A stretch of DNA of 64,000 bases from an uncultured Clostridia bacterium (GTDB taxonomy: Bacteria; Bacillota; Clostridia; TANB77; CAG-508): assembly GCA_934177485.1 (NCBI GenBank), contig CAKPPF010000001.1, forward strand, positions 1 through 64,000, given 5' to 3'. Made by a program: the position numbers and the translations under genes. Positions 35,205 to 44,790 of the stretch are shown in pieces. The notes under the pieces were generated by a model that made no database searches, had not been told where the DNA came from, and was given only the letters and a program-made list of their open reading frames with translations. Positions within the stretch are counted from its first letter, which is position 1. The number at the start of each line of letters is the position of its first letter.

Positions 35205-35487
35205 ATTTCCTTATATAAATTATTATAGAACAGGTAATTCTAAAACTAAATATACGGTTAAAAAAGACTTATACTCGCCAACTTCAAACAATATACATTA
35301 TAATTCAAATAATAAGAAATTTAAAAATAATACTGATAAAAAAGAAGCTGATTTTATTTTTCAGCTTCTCGGAATAAAACTTAAATTAGATGATTTAATT
35401 ATATTATTTTTATTATATACATTATATAGTGAAAAATCATGTAATTCAGATTTGTTTATTATATTAATTTTACTTTTTATTACATAG
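35197..35487 (+). CDS. Uncharacterised small protein with C-terminal membrane segments
   Basis: A 96-residue protein from ATG 35197, preceded by AAGGAG inside the end of the previous gene. The N-terminus is Tyr/Asn/Lys-rich (FPYINYYRTGNSK), and the C-terminus has a hydrophobic region (LDDLIILFLLYTLYS, LFIILILLFIT). The earlier in-frame ATG at 35170 has no ribosome site. It converges with minC. The cluster is not assigned to a pathway. Confidence 0.6.
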   Translation: MFRFPYINYYRTGNSKTKYTVKKDLYSPTSNNIHYNSNNKKFKNNTDKKEADFIFQLLGIKLKLDDLIILFLLYTLYSEKSCNSDLFIILILLFIT

Positions 35488-35489
35488 TT

Positions 35490-36119
35490 TTATTCTAATA
35501 TTATTTGGTTTTCTTCAACATAAGCATAAGTTTTTCTTGTTTGTGCAATAGGATTTCCTTCTTCATCTTTTTCTTCTTCCATTTCCTTTATTACATCTGC
35601 AATTCTTATTTGTTTGCTTTCTATTGAAGCAGCTGCAATAATAGCCTTTTTATTTCCTCCAGCTCCTGCATGTGCTAGTCCTCTTAAAACTCCTAGTACA
35701 ACCACATGATCTGCTGCAATTATTTCAGCACCTCCATTTACATCTCCAAGTATTACAATGCTTCCGTCATATTCAATCTTTTGTCCAGATCTAACTGAAC
35801 CTTTATGAAATTTTGTTTTAGAAGCTTCGATTTCTTGACAAAAAGTTTTCTTTATTCCATGTAATCCAAGTTCTTGTGGCATTTCAAAAGAAATTTTAAC
35901 ATCTATTTTTTCTTGAATTGTATTTTTAATTTCTAGTTTTTCTGATTCTTTTAGTTTTTTTCCTAATATTAAAATTGGCATTTTTTCATCTTTGTATAGT
36001 TTTTTTAAACTAGGTAATTTCTTTTTTATACTATCAATAATTTCTTTTTGCTCTGCTTCTTCGTTTATTTTCATTAATAAATTTTCTTTTGTTAGATTAA
36101 CTTTTACACAACTTCTCAT
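35490..36119 (-). CDS. minC: Septum site-determining protein MinC
   Basis: A 209-residue MinC. The C-terminal half is the beta-helix domain (GSVRSGQKIEYDGSIVILGD, GAEIIAADHVVVLGVLRG, HAGAGGNKKAIIAA), which forms dimers and binds MinD. The N-terminal domain that inhibits FtsZ is present but divergent. It prevents polar Z-ring assembly. It lies 18 bases after the PBP2 gene in a minus-strand elongation/division operon. minD and minE are not in this window. Confidence 0.93.
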   Translation of the reverse strand: MRSCVKVNLTKENLLMKINEEAEQKEIIDSIKKKLPSLKKLYKDEKMPILILGKKLKESEKLEIKNTIQEKIDVKISFEMPQELGLHGIKKTFCQEIEASKTKFHKGSVRSGQKIEYDGSIVILGDVNGGAEIIAADHVVVLGVLRGLAHAGAGGNKKAIIAAASIESKQIRIADVIKEMEEEKDEEGNPIAQTRKTYAYVEENQIILE

Positions 36120-36137
36120 ATATATTCCTCTTCCTTT

Positions 36138-38228
36138 TTAAGTTTCTGCATAAATCTGAGCAGACATATCTTCTTTTAAATCTTCTGTATTTTCTATATC
36201 TGAATTATAATAAGCTTCTAATATTTTTCTTGCCACTTTTGCTGCATGTGAGTTTGAAGATCCATCTTCTAGAAAAACAACAACAGCAACTTCTGAATCT
36301 TGGTATGGAGTAAATCCAACAAACCAACCATTTGCATATTCTCCTTTTTCTTTTGATTTTGCTTGTGCAGATCCTGTTTTTCCGGCAACAGATTTGTCAA
36401 AATTCTTAAAAGCTGCATATGCTGTTCCACCGGATGATGTAACTAGTCGCATTCCTGCTTTAACTGTATCTAACGTTTTATCAGAAATTTTTAAATCTGA
36501 ATTTTGCTCTGTTGAAACGCCTAAAAGTTCATTTGTATAATTTCTTATTTCTTCTTTTGGTATTCTGTTTCCATCACTATCTCTAACTTCTTTTATTAAT
36601 GTTGGTGTAACATAATTTCCACCATTGGCTAAAATACTAACATATCTTGCCATCTGAATTGTAGAATATCTATTATATATTTGTCCAATTGCTGCAGAAA
36701 GATCATAAGAAGGGTACCATTGTTCACCTTGCTTTTGAGCCTCTTCACTACATGCTATAGTTCCTGTTGCTTCCCCTGTAAGTTCTACTCCAGTTTTTGT
36801 ACCTAATCCATAGTATCTTGCATATTCAGCTATTTTATCTGCACCTAGTCGTCTTCCCATTTCATAAAAGAAATAATTACATGATTTTTGTAATGCTGTT
36901 TTTATATTTACATTTCCGTGTCCTCTATGATAACTTGTATAATACCAACATACTGGATTGTGTCCATATGGATATACTCCTCTATCATTTATATATTCGT
37001 TTTCTGTTGTAGCACCTTCTTCTAATGCCGCTGTTGCCACAACCATTTTATATGTTGAACCAGGAGCATTAGCGGATTGAACAGCATTATTAAATAATTT
37101 TTTATTTTTTTGAATATCTTCCCAAATATCCGGATCTAATTTTCCTGTAAAATATTCTGGCTTAAAGGTCGGATAGCTACACATTGCTAATATTTCACCA
37201 TTTTTTACATTCATTAAAACAGCTGCTCCACAATCTGTTTGCTTTCCTTCATTTTTTAATTGTTCTATTTCGTCTTCAATAGCTTCTTCCATTTTTTCTT
37301 GTATTTCAGAATCTATTGTAAGTATTACAGTATTTCCTGAAACTGCTTCTTCTTGCACATATTCTTCTATAACAGTACCATCAACAGACATATCAACCTG
37401 TTTTTTTCCTGTTTTACCTTTTAAATATTTTTCTAGAACATATTCAATACCAACTTTTCCTATATAATCATTTATTCTATATCCATCATTTATTTTTGCT
37501 TTTAATGTATCTTGGTCTAGCTTTCCTATATATCCTAAAATATGTGCTGCTAAGCTTCCGCTTGTATATACTCTTATTGGTTCTTCTACAACATTAATTC
37601 CAGGGAAAGAATTATTTTGTTCATTAAATTGAATTGCACTTGTTTTACTTATATTTTCAGCAAGTTTTATAGATTTTGTAGAACTATATCCATTAGTTGT
37701 TATTTCATATCTTATTGCAATTATTTTTAGAGCATCTTTTACATTGTCAACATTTATTTTATATTTTTCTTTAAATGCATTTATACAGTCAAGCTCACTT
37801 GCATTCTCTGATATTTTATATTTTTTCTTCCAAGCTTTAATACTATCTTCTGAATTTAAAGTAAATTTCAATTCTGAATCTATTGGAAAATTATTTATAT
37901 ATGTATCTTCATTACTTTCAAGTAAATTAGCAATTTTTAAAGCAACATTATTTAATTCTTCATCCTTAATTTTAGTTTTATATAATTCTACACTATATCC
38001 TGTTTTTGTTGTGGCAAGTATACTTTCATTTCTATCTTCTATGTTTCCTCTAGCTGCTTCAATATCACTTTCTCTAGTTAGTCTTGCGTTTGAGCTTGCT
38101 CTATATTCTTCTCCATGAACAACTTGCAAATTAAAAAGCTGAACAATAAGAACTATTCCAATTAAATATACAAGTACTGTTGTTAAATTATATCTAAAAT
38201 TAAAGTTTACTTTTCTTGGATTTTTCAA
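36138..38228 (-). CDS. mrdA: Penicillin-binding protein 2 (transpeptidase of the elongasome)
   Basis: A 696-residue class B PBP with an N-terminal membrane anchor (about 13-34), a PBP dimerisation domain (about 48-290) and a transpeptidase domain (from about 320). The active-site motifs are STYK (Ser of SxxK), SCN (SxN, in KSCNYFF) and KTGS (in AGKTGSAQ). It makes peptidoglycan crosslinks during lateral wall growth and pairs with RodA and MreBCD. The frame opens at TTG 38228 behind AAAGGAAATAAAA. It is co-transcribed after mreD. Confidence 0.93.
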   Translation of the reverse strand: MKNPRKVNFNFRYNLTTVLVYLIGIVLIVQLFNLQVVHGEEYRASSNARLTRESDIEAARGNIEDRNESILATTKTGYSVELYKTKIKDEELNNVALKIANLLESNEDTYINNFPIDSELKFTLNSEDSIKAWKKKYKISENASELDCINAFKEKYKINVDNVKDALKIIAIRYEITTNGYSSTKSIKLAENISKTSAIQFNEQNNSFPGINVVEEPIRVYTSGSLAAHILGYIGKLDQDTLKAKINDGYRINDYIGKVGIEYVLEKYLKGKTGKKQVDMSVDGTVIEEYVQEEAVSGNTVILTIDSEIQEKMEEAIEDEIEQLKNEGKQTDCGAAVLMNVKNGEILAMCSYPTFKPEYFTGKLDPDIWEDIQKNKKLFNNAVQSANAPGSTYKMVVATAALEEGATTENEYINDRGVYPYGHNPVCWYYTSYHRGHGNVNIKTALQKSCNYFFYEMGRRLGADKIAEYARYYGLGTKTGVELTGEATGTIACSEEAQKQGEQWYPSYDLSAAIGQIYNRYSTIQMARYVSILANGGNYVTPTLIKEVRDSDGNRIPKEEIRNYTNELLGVSTEQNSDLKISDKTLDTVKAGMRLVTSSGGTAYAAFKNFDKSVAGKTGSAQAKSKEKGEYANGWFVGFTPYQDSEVAVVVFLEDGSSNSHAAKVARKILEAYYNSDIENTEDLKEDMSAQIYAET

Positions 38229-38242
38229 TTTTATTTCCTTTC

Positions 38243-38776
38243 TTAAAAGTATCTTGTAAGAATTTTATTTTCTTTAAATGTTTCTTCAATTTTATATCCA
38301 AATTTTATTATTAATGGATAAATAATTATTGTTAAAATAATATTAAACATCAATTCAATTATTAAAAGTTTTATAAAATATATTGTATTAATTTGGTATG
38401 AATTAACAGCAACATTTAGTAAATACGTCCCTAATTCAAATATTACTGTTACAAATGTTATCATTGTTATTATAGTAATTCTACTGTCTTTTGAAAAGTT
38501 TTTATCTAAATATCCTCCTATTATTCCAACAATTCCTAGCATACATCCATATATTCCAACACTTTTTCCTATAAAAAAATCTAAACATAATCCAAATAAA
38601 ATTCCAAATGTTGCTCCCATACTTCTTCCTGAAAACAATCCTATTGTTAATACTAAAATAACAAATAAATTAGGTTTTACACCAGCCAAGTTAAACCATG
38701 AAAAGAAATTTGCTTGCAACAAATAAACAATTAAAAATGCAAATATTATGCCAATAATAATTTTTATTTTGTTCAT
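38243..38776 (-). CDS. mreD: Rod shape-determining protein MreD
   Basis: A 177-residue membrane protein with five to six hydrophobic segments and little loop sequence, typical of MreD. The LDFFIGKSVGIYGCMLG segment fits family members. It follows mreC by 16 bases and precedes the PBP2 gene, as in canonical mreBCD-mrdA operons. Confidence 0.9.
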   Translation of the reverse strand: MNKIKIIIGIIFAFLIVYLLQANFFSWFNLAGVKPNLFVILVLTIGLFSGRSMGATFGILFGLCLDFFIGKSVGIYGCMLGIVGIIGGYLDKNFSKDSRITIITMITFVTVIFELGTYLLNVAVNSYQINTIYFIKLLIIELMFNIILTIIIYPLIIKFGYKIEETFKENKILTRYF

Positions 38777-38792
38777 TATTTATATCCTTTCA

Positions 38793-39602
38793 TTATTTTG
38801 TAATAACTAATACAGTTTCTAACTTTTTAAAATTTACAGCTGCTTCAACAACGAAGCTTCTGTCAGTCATGTTTTTAGTATCATTTATTTTTTTTATTTT
38901 TCCAATATATATTCCTTTAGGATAAATTCCACCCATTCCAGAAGTGTGCAATTTTTCATCCTCATTTAAAACAGTATCTGTTGAAATGTATGTAGCTTTT
39001 AATTCATTTTCATTTAAAGTTCCTCTACATATCACATTATCTTTTGAATTTTCTAATGTTGCACTAACAACATTAGAAGTATCAATTATAGTTTGAACTT
39101 TAGCAGTATTTTTTGTAACAGAAATAATATGCCCTACTAGTCCCTCAGCTGCAATAACTGTCATATTTTCTTTAACTCCATTATCTGTACCAACATTTAT
39201 AACAAAGACATTAGAATAATTACTTATGTCTTTATTTATTATATAAGCAGGAACAGTAGTATAATTAGTATATTCTTTTGTTAAATTTAAATATTCTTTT
39301 AGAGTTGTATTCTCAGCTTGTATTACCTCAAGTTGTCTTAATGCTTCTTCTAATTCTGTATTTCTATTTTTTAATTTTTGATTTTCACTTTTTAAACTAT
39401 CTATTGTAGCAAAATATTGGTCATTTTTTTGAATTTTATTTTTCAAATAGGTAATTCCACTTTGAATTGGCATTATTATATTGCTAAATGCACTTTCAAC
39501 ATAAGAAAACTTGTTTAATTTCAAGTTTGAAATAAATACAAGAATAATTAAAAATATAATTGTTATTATAATTCCAATTTTTCCACTTTTCTTTTTATTC
39601 AC
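38793..39602 (-). CDS. mreC: Rod shape-determining protein MreC
   Basis: From GTG 39602 (behind GGAGGG) the protein has 269 residues: an N-terminal membrane segment, a coiled coil (about 60-105) and two beta domains (from about 110) with GTDNGVKENMTVIAAEGLVGHI, the MreC signature region. MreC links the MreB cytoskeleton to PBP2 outside the membrane. A TTG at 39614 is in frame but overlaps the ribosome site. It lies 12 bases after mreB. Confidence 0.92.
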   Translation of the reverse strand: MNKKKSGKIGIIITIIFLIILVFISNLKLNKFSYVESAFSNIIMPIQSGITYLKNKIQKNDQYFATIDSLKSENQKLKNRNTELEEALRQLEVIQAENTTLKEYLNLTKEYTNYTTVPAYIINKDISNYSNVFVINVGTDNGVKENMTVIAAEGLVGHIISVTKNTAKVQTIIDTSNVVSATLENSKDNVICRGTLNENELKATYISTDTVLNEDEKLHTSGMGGIYPKGIYIGKIKKINDTKNMTDRSFVVEAAVNFKKLETVLVITK

Positions 39603-39614
39603 ATTACCCTCCAA

Positions 39615-40658
39615 TTATTTTATTTTTCTAGAACTTGCTAAAACAGATTTTAATTTTTCTATATCTTCCAAAGCCTTTCCTGTTCCTCTAACAACTGCAT
39701 TTAGTGGTGTATCTGATATATATACAGGTATTCCTGTTTTCTCATTTATTAATTTATCTAAATTTCTAATTAATGCTCCTCCACCTGTTAAAATAATTCC
39801 TCTTTCCATTACATCTGAAGATAGTTCTGGTGGTGTTTTCTCTAGAGCTACTTTAACAACCTCAACAATTTGAGATATCGTTTCTGCCATTGCAATCATT
39901 ACTTGCTCAGAAGAAATTTCAAGCACTTTAGGAAGTCCTGTATTTAAGTCTCTTCCCCTTATTTGCATAGTTTCAATTGACATAAGTGGCTTTGCACAGC
40001 CCAAATTTATTTTTATTTCTTCTGCTGTTGTTTGTCCTATTGCTAAGTTAAGCTCTTTTTTCACATAATTTATTATTGCTTCATCTAATTCATCACCAGC
40101 AATTCTTAAAGAATCACAAACAACAACGCCACCAAGTGAAATTACAGCAACTTCTGTGGTGCCACCACCAATATCTACTACTATATTACCATTCGGCTCG
40201 GCTATTTCTAAGCCTGCCCCAATTGCCGCAGCAACTGGTTCTTCAATTAAATAAACTTCTTTTGCACCAGATTGTAAAATTGATTCTTCTACTGCTCTTT
40301 TTTCAACTTCTGTAATTCCAGAAGGTACCCCTACAACTGCTCTCAATCTTGAAATATTATATCTTCTGCATATTTTTTGAACCAATGTTTTAAGAAGAAT
40401 TTGAGTTGCTGTAAAATCTGCTATAACTCCATCTTTCATTGGTTTTACTGCTTTTATATTGTCCGGTGTTCTACCTAACATTTCTTTTGCTTCTTGACCA
40501 GTTGCTAATACAGTATTTGTTTTTTTATCTATTGCCACAACAGATGGCTCATTTAAAACTATTCCTTTTCCCTTCAATGTTATTAAAATGTTGGCTGTTC
40601 CTAAATCAATCCCTATATCTCTAGCTGTTAAATCTAAAAAATTAAAGTTTAACTTCAT
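39615..40658 (-). CDS. mreB: Rod shape-determining protein MreB
   Basis: A 347-residue actin-like ATPase. Visible motifs are DIGIDLGTANILI (phosphate 1), IVVDIGGGTTEVAVISLGG (phosphate 2) and the adenosine motif ILTGGGALIRNLDKLI. MreB filaments direct insertion of lateral cell wall. It heads the mreBCD-PBP2-minC unit, overlapping the stop of radC by four bases (ATGA-type junction). Confidence 0.96.
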   Translation of the reverse strand: MKLNFNFLDLTARDIGIDLGTANILITLKGKGIVLNEPSVVAIDKKTNTVLATGQEAKEMLGRTPDNIKAVKPMKDGVIADFTATQILLKTLVQKICRRYNISRLRAVVGVPSGITEVEKRAVEESILQSGAKEVYLIEEPVAAAIGAGLEIAEPNGNIVVDIGGGTTEVAVISLGGVVVCDSLRIAGDELDEAIINYVKKELNLAIGQTTAEEIKINLGCAKPLMSIETMQIRGRDLNTGLPKVLEISSEQVMIAMAETISQIVEVVKVALEKTPPELSSDVMERGIILTGGGALIRNLDKLINEKTGIPVYISDTPLNAVVRGTGKALEDIEKLKSVLASSRKIK

Positions 40659-41356
40659 TGTTTTTCCTCCATAAATCTTAAAATGCTTTCAAATTTATTA
40701 TCCCCAATAATTATATGATCTAAAAGTTCAACTCCAACTAATTTTGCTGCGTCATATATTCTATCCGTCATACTAAAATCAGCTTTACTTGGAGTAACAT
40801 CTCCACTTGGATGGTTATGTATTAAAATCATTTTTGGTGCTTGATTTTTTATTACTTCTTCAAGTATTTCTCGTGTTTCAATCATCGCAAAATTTGTTCC
40901 ACCATATGATATATCTTTTATTTTCATAACAATATTTTTGGAGTTAAGTAAAATTATTTTAACTTTTTCTCTTTTTTCGTTTCTTAATTCATTCATAAGT
41001 AAATTTGCAACATCTTTTGAACTTTTTATTTTTATATTTTGTTTATTTATGGGTTTGTTTATTCTTTTAGCTATTTCTCCAAGTGCAATAAGTTGAATTG
41101 CTTTCACCTTACCAATACCTTTTATTGACATATATTCAGAAATCGAAATATTTTGTAAAAATGATAAATCCTCTGTTTGCACAGTATCATTTAATTTTAA
41201 TATTCTTTGCGCTAAACTCACAGCCGTTTCATCTTTAGTTCCTGTTTTTATTATTATTGCCAATAATTCTGAATTTGTTAGCTTGTCCGCACCATATAAT
41301 TCTAGCTTTTCATATGGTCTTTCAGAAATTGGCAGTTCTTTCATTTTTATATTCAA
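40655..41356 (-). CDS. radC: DNA repair protein RadC
   Basis: A 233-residue RadC. The N-terminal helix-hairpin-helix region (ISEYMSIKGIGKVKAIQL) is followed by a JAB/MPN-like metalloprotease fold with HNHPSGDVTPSKADFSMTD, the usual metal-binding site. The molecular role is debated despite the name. The frame opens at TTG 41356 with AAGGAG six bases before; an ATG follows four codons later. It precedes mreB as in many Firmicutes. Confidence 0.93.
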   Translation of the reverse strand: MNIKMKELPISERPYEKLELYGADKLTNSELLAIIIKTGTKDETAVSLAQRILKLNDTVQTEDLSFLQNISISEYMSIKGIGKVKAIQLIALGEIAKRINKPINKQNIKIKSSKDVANLLMNELRNEKREKVKIILLNSKNIVMKIKDISYGGTNFAMIETREILEEVIKNQAPKMILIHNHPSGDVTPSKADFSMTDRIYDAAKLVGVELLDHIIIGDNKFESILRFMEEKQ

Positions 41357-41404
41357 ACTGAGCTCCTTTCTTGAAGCTCCCCATTATCCCCACTAAAAAT
41401 ACAT

Positions 41405-41662
41405 TTAAATTTTTTTATAAATAAATACTGCTAATACTAGTCCAATTATACTAGCTATATTTATTTTAAAAGCAAGGGCAAATGTTATTTTTATTATGTT
41501 TAAATCCAATTCTAATGGCGATGTTAGTCCAAATGTTTCTCCATAACCAAGCCACCATAAAAAATCAACATTTTTAGCTATTTCTCCAAGTAATCCACCA
41601 ACTACTAGTCCAGATAAAATAAAAATTAATAATATCCATATGTTTTTTTCTTTCATTGCCAT
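41405..41662 (-). CDS. DUF4321 membrane protein
   Basis: From ATG 41662 (GGAGG eight bases before) the protein has 85 residues with two membrane segments (about 7-27 and 58-80). The sequence matches the small DUF4321 family found upstream of radC/mreB in clostridia. The longer frame from 41719 lacks a better ribosome site. The gene is probably co-transcribed with radC. No function is known. Confidence 0.75.
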   Translation of the reverse strand: MAMKEKNIWILLIFILSGLVVGGLLGEIAKNVDFLWWLGYGETFGLTSPLELDLNIIKITFALAFKINIASIIGLVLAVFIYKKI

Positions 41663-41996
41663 TTGTTTTTCCTCCATTTTTTCCTTACGGAAATAAATAT
41701 TCTTTTGTTTTTTTACCATTGTATTATATATTGATTTTCACTTTTTTTCAAGTATTTTTAGTATAAAGTTAAATGTTATGAATTAGAGCAAACCTGAAAA
41801 TTTTCAATTTTAGGTCTTCTCTCTATTTTTATATTTCTTTATAAAATTGAAATCTATGAAATAATTTTTTTGCACACTTTATATTAATATTTTATATAAT
41901 ATACTAATTACCAAAAATTGTTCATTTATTTACTACTTCACATGTAGTATAATTAAATTAGGTTCAATATTAATGTGGATTGAGGGGTTTATAATA

Positions 41997-42521
41997 ATGC
42001 AAATTAAAAAAATTAATAGTGATAAACTAAAAGTTATTTTAAGTTCAAATGACTTAACTGAGAAAAACATCAACGTAGATTCTTTTTTATCTAATTCCAT
42101 TGAATCACAAAATCTTTTTTTTGAGATATTAGATTTAGCAGAAGAAAAATATGATTTTTACATAGATAATAATAAAGCAATTGTTGAAACAATTAGTTTA
42201 GATAATAACATCTTTGTACTTACAATTACCAAACAGAAAAACGAGCAATCAATATTTTCAAATCAAACCTCTCACATATATCGCTTTGAAAATTTTAATG
42301 ATTTTTTAGAATTTTATATTTTATCACATAAAGAAAATATTTCGCTATCTAACATACTTGCATACAAATACATGAATAGTTTTTTTATTGTTTTAGATAA
42401 ACTAGAAGGAAATAAAAAATTAAACAATTATTTAATTGAATTTTCCACACCTGTTCATAATTCAAATGTATTTGATGCTCTTTTAAATGAATATGGAGAA
42501 AAGATAAATAAAATAATTTAA
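41997..42521 (+). CDS. mecA: Adaptor protein MecA
   Basis: A 174-residue MecA/NegA adaptor, which delivers substrates such as ComK or unfolded proteins to the ClpC protease. The N-terminal substrate-binding part starts MQIKKINSDKLKVILSSNDL, and the C-terminal part carries FENFNDFLEF and the paired beta strands of the ClpC-binding domain. The ATG at 41997 follows GAGGGG; an in-frame ATG at 41973 overlaps the ribosome site. With comEA in the same window it hints at a competence circuit. Confidence 0.9.
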   Translation: MQIKKINSDKLKVILSSNDLTEKNINVDSFLSNSIESQNLFFEILDLAEEKYDFYIDNNKAIVETISLDNNIFVLTITKQKNEQSIFSNQTSHIYRFENFNDFLEFYILSHKENISLSNILAYKYMNSFFIVLDKLEGNKKLNNYLIEFSTPVHNSNVFDALLNEYGEKINKII

Positions 42522-42604
42522 GTTGGCATTAGTTCCAGCTAATTTGAGTTTTCTGGCTGTAAGAAAAAAATCTCAAATGGAATACGTCTAGCTACTATAT
42601 ATAT

Positions 42605-42646
42605 GACAATAGAGTAGTTAAAAATAACTACTCTATTGTCTTTTAA
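42605..42646 (+). terminator. Terminator of mecA, overlapping the 3' end of the minus-strand gene
   Basis: A perfect 16-bp stem (42605-42620 with 42625-42640, GACAATAGAGTAGTTA), an AAAA loop and a following TTTT. It works best for the plus strand. The stop codon of the convergent gene lies inside the 3' arm. Confidence 0.85.
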
Positions 42647-43379
42647 ATACTATATTTTTCAAGTTTGTAATTTCTTTTGATATTGTTCCTTCGTTTGCAA
42701 TGTTTCCAATTGGAATATTTTGCTTTATATTTGCTTTAAATGATACATCAGATTCTAGATTAATTATTAAGTCAAATGAAATTTCTGCCTCTATTTCTTC
42801 TAAGGTTATACCTGTTTCTTTTAGTAAGCGTCCACTGTGTTCAATTGAGTCATTATTTGAAGCATATTTTTTATCCAACTTATTTACAGCTCTAATCATT
42901 ATTGTATTACCTTGATTAGATATTTTTAAATTTTTTATATCAGCTTCTTTACTTCCTACAAATTCTATTTTACTGTTTATTCTATACTCATCTTTATATT
43001 CAAATAAATTTTTTTCGTCTCCGCTTGGCCTATAGAACTCTATTTTTCCACTTTGTGGTTCTTTTTCCACTTTTAAATTTTCAATTATTATACTTTTAAT
43101 TGCTTCATTTTCTTTAAAGTTTTTATTTTTTTCAATATTTAAATAAATATCATTTGTTTGATATATATCCACATTCCATTTGTATTCACTATCTTCTTCA
43201 TCCTGAAATCCCTCAGCACTACTTATCAAAATTAAATCTGACAATTTAAAAGGCATGTTTTTTTCGCCCTCAACATTATATTTTAAAATAAGAAGTATTA
43301 CTACCGCAATTATTAAAACAATTACAAATATATAAGAGCTTTTTAAAATAAGACTTTTTAACTTTTTATTTTCGTACAT
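42633..43379 (-). CDS. Uncharacterised membrane-anchored protein
   Basis: A 248-residue protein with an N-terminal cytoplasmic stretch, one membrane segment (about 11-31, SYIFVIVLIIAVVILLILK) and an extracellular beta-rich region (LSDLILISSAEG and onward). I see no catalytic motif. It is 10 bases downstream of tadA and ends in the mecA terminator. A role in envelope function is likely only from the topology. Confidence 0.6.
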   Translation of the reverse strand: MYENKKLKSLILKSSYIFVIVLIIAVVILLILKYNVEGEKNMPFKLSDLILISSAEGFQDEEDSEYKWNVDIYQTNDIYLNIEKNKNFKENEAIKSIIIENLKVEKEPQSGKIEFYRPSGDEKNLFEYKDEYRINSKIEFVGSKEADIKNLKISNQGNTIMIRAVNKLDKKYASNNDSIEHSGRLLKETGITLEEIEAEISFDLIINLESDVSFKANIKQNIPIGNIANEGTISKEITNLKNIVFKRQ

Positions 43380-43389
43380 TATTTTTCTC

Positions 43390-43851
43390 CTATTTTTTCT
43401 TAATTTTTCTAATCTCTTTGAAAAAAGCCTTTAAAATTTCTTGACATTCTTCTTGAAGTATTCCATTTTCAATCTCAACGCTTGTGTCAAATTCGCATTC
43501 TTGTAACAAATTAAGTTTTGATCCACACGCTCCTGTTTTAGGATCTTTTGCACCTATATAAATTTTATCTATTCTCGAATTAACTAGTGCCCCTGCACAC
43601 ATAGGGCATGGTTCTAATGTTACATACATCTTACATCCAGTTAGTCTCCAATTGTTTATTCTTTTACAAGCTTTCTCAATTGCAATTATTTCAGCATGCA
43701 TTATTGGACTATTTTTTTCTTCCTTTTTATTATGTGCTCTAGCAATTATTTTATCATCCTTAACAATTACTGCCCCAACAGGAACTTCCAACTTTTTATA
43801 TGCTTTTTCTGCTTCTTTTAAAGCCTCTTTCATAAAATATTCATCATTCAT
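43390..43851 (-). CDS. tadA: tRNA-specific adenosine deaminase TadA
   Basis: A 153-residue cytidine/deoxycytidylate-deaminase-fold enzyme. It makes inosine at the wobble position of tRNA-Arg(ACG). The zinc site reads HAEIIAIEKA (His, catalytic Glu) and PCPMCAGA (two Cys). The starting frame MNDEYFMKEAL is normal for the family. It lies just upstream (in transcription, 36 bases after) of a tRNA-Arg gene, although that tRNA has a CCT anticodon and is not its substrate. Confidence 0.95.
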   Translation of the reverse strand: MNDEYFMKEALKEAEKAYKKLEVPVGAVIVKDDKIIARAHNKKEEKNSPIMHAEIIAIEKACKRINNWRLTGCKMYVTLEPCPMCAGALVNSRIDKIYIGAKDPKTGACGSKLNLLQECEFDTSVEIENGILQEECQEILKAFFKEIRKIKKK

Positions 43852-43886
43852 TATTTTTATCCAAATTATATTTAATTTTAATTAAC

Positions 43887-43962
<76 letters not shown>

Positions 43963-44059
43963 ATCTTATACAATATAATAATATATTTCATATTAAAAAT
44001 CAAGTATTGAAAATTAATAAAAATAATACTATAATATATATTTATGGAGGACATGCATT

Positions 44060-44776
44060 ATGCAAAAAATTTTAAGTTATATGAGAAAAGCAATTGAAGA
44101 TTATAATATGATTGAAGATGGAGACAAGATTGCAGTTGCTTTATCTGGTGGAAAAGACTCAATATCAATGCTTATGGGATTAAAAAATTTACAACGTTTT
44201 TATCCTAAAAAATTTGATTTAATAGCCATTAGCATAAATCCAGGTTTTGAATTTTTTGATAAAAAGCTACTACAAACAACTTGTGATAATATTAACGTAC
44301 CTTTATTTATAGAAGATACCCATATAAAAGAAATAGTATTTGATTTAAGAAAAGAAAAAAATCCATGTTCTTTATGTGCAAACTTTAGGCGTGGAGCATT
44401 GAACACTGTTGCTATTAGAGAGGGATGTAATAAAATTGCTTTGGGTCACAATGAAGATGATGTTTTAGAAACATTTATGCTTAATTTATTATACACTGGC
44501 TCAATTAATACTTTTGCACCTATGAGCTATATGGATAGAAGTAAAATGACATTAATTAGACCATTAATATATGCTCCTGAAAAATATATTAAAAATTTTA
44601 TCAAAAGAAATAATATCATGGTAATGAGTAAAGTATGTCTAATGGATGGAATTTCAAAAAGAGAAGATATGAAAAATATAATAAACGATTTAAGAGTGGA
44701 TATTCCACACATTAGAGCAAATTTATATGGAGCAATAAAAAGAAATATACCAGAATGGAAAAAATGCAACCCATAG
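44060..44776 (+). CDS. TtcA-like tRNA thiolation protein (PP-loop ATPase)
   Basis: A 238-residue PP-loop protein with SGGKDSISML near 29-38 and the CSLC motif (CxxC), as in TtcA/Ncs6-type enzymes that thiolate cytidine-32 or wobble bases. In typical TtcA a second Cys pair near ...CPxxG... helps bind an iron-sulphur cluster; here it reads KVCLMDG. Usual TtcA lengths are 250-310 residues. The ATG at 44060 follows GGAGG, and a TATAAT-like box lies near 44030. Confidence 0.85.
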   Translation: MQKILSYMRKAIEDYNMIEDGDKIAVALSGGKDSISMLMGLKNLQRFYPKKFDLIAISINPGFEFFDKKLLQTTCDNINVPLFIEDTHIKEIVFDLRKEKNPCSLCANFRRGALNTVAIREGCNKIALGHNEDDVLETFMLNLLYTGSINTFAPMSYMDRSKMTLIRPLIYAPEKYIKNFIKRNNIMVMSKVCLMDGISKREDMKNIINDLRVDIPHIRANLYGAIKRNIPEWKKCNP

Positions 44777-44790
44777 GCTGCATTTTTTGC
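44761..44790. terminator. Terminator between the thiolase and phosphohexomutase genes
   Basis: AAAATGCA-A-CC pairs with GG-C-TGCATTTT around a short loop (44761-44786), followed by TT. Two convergent genes end here. Confidence 0.7.

Noticed and set aside
41740..41996. Riboswitch upstream of mecA
   Set aside because: Only short A/T-rich inverted repeats are visible, with no known aptamer core or terminator-antiterminator pair.
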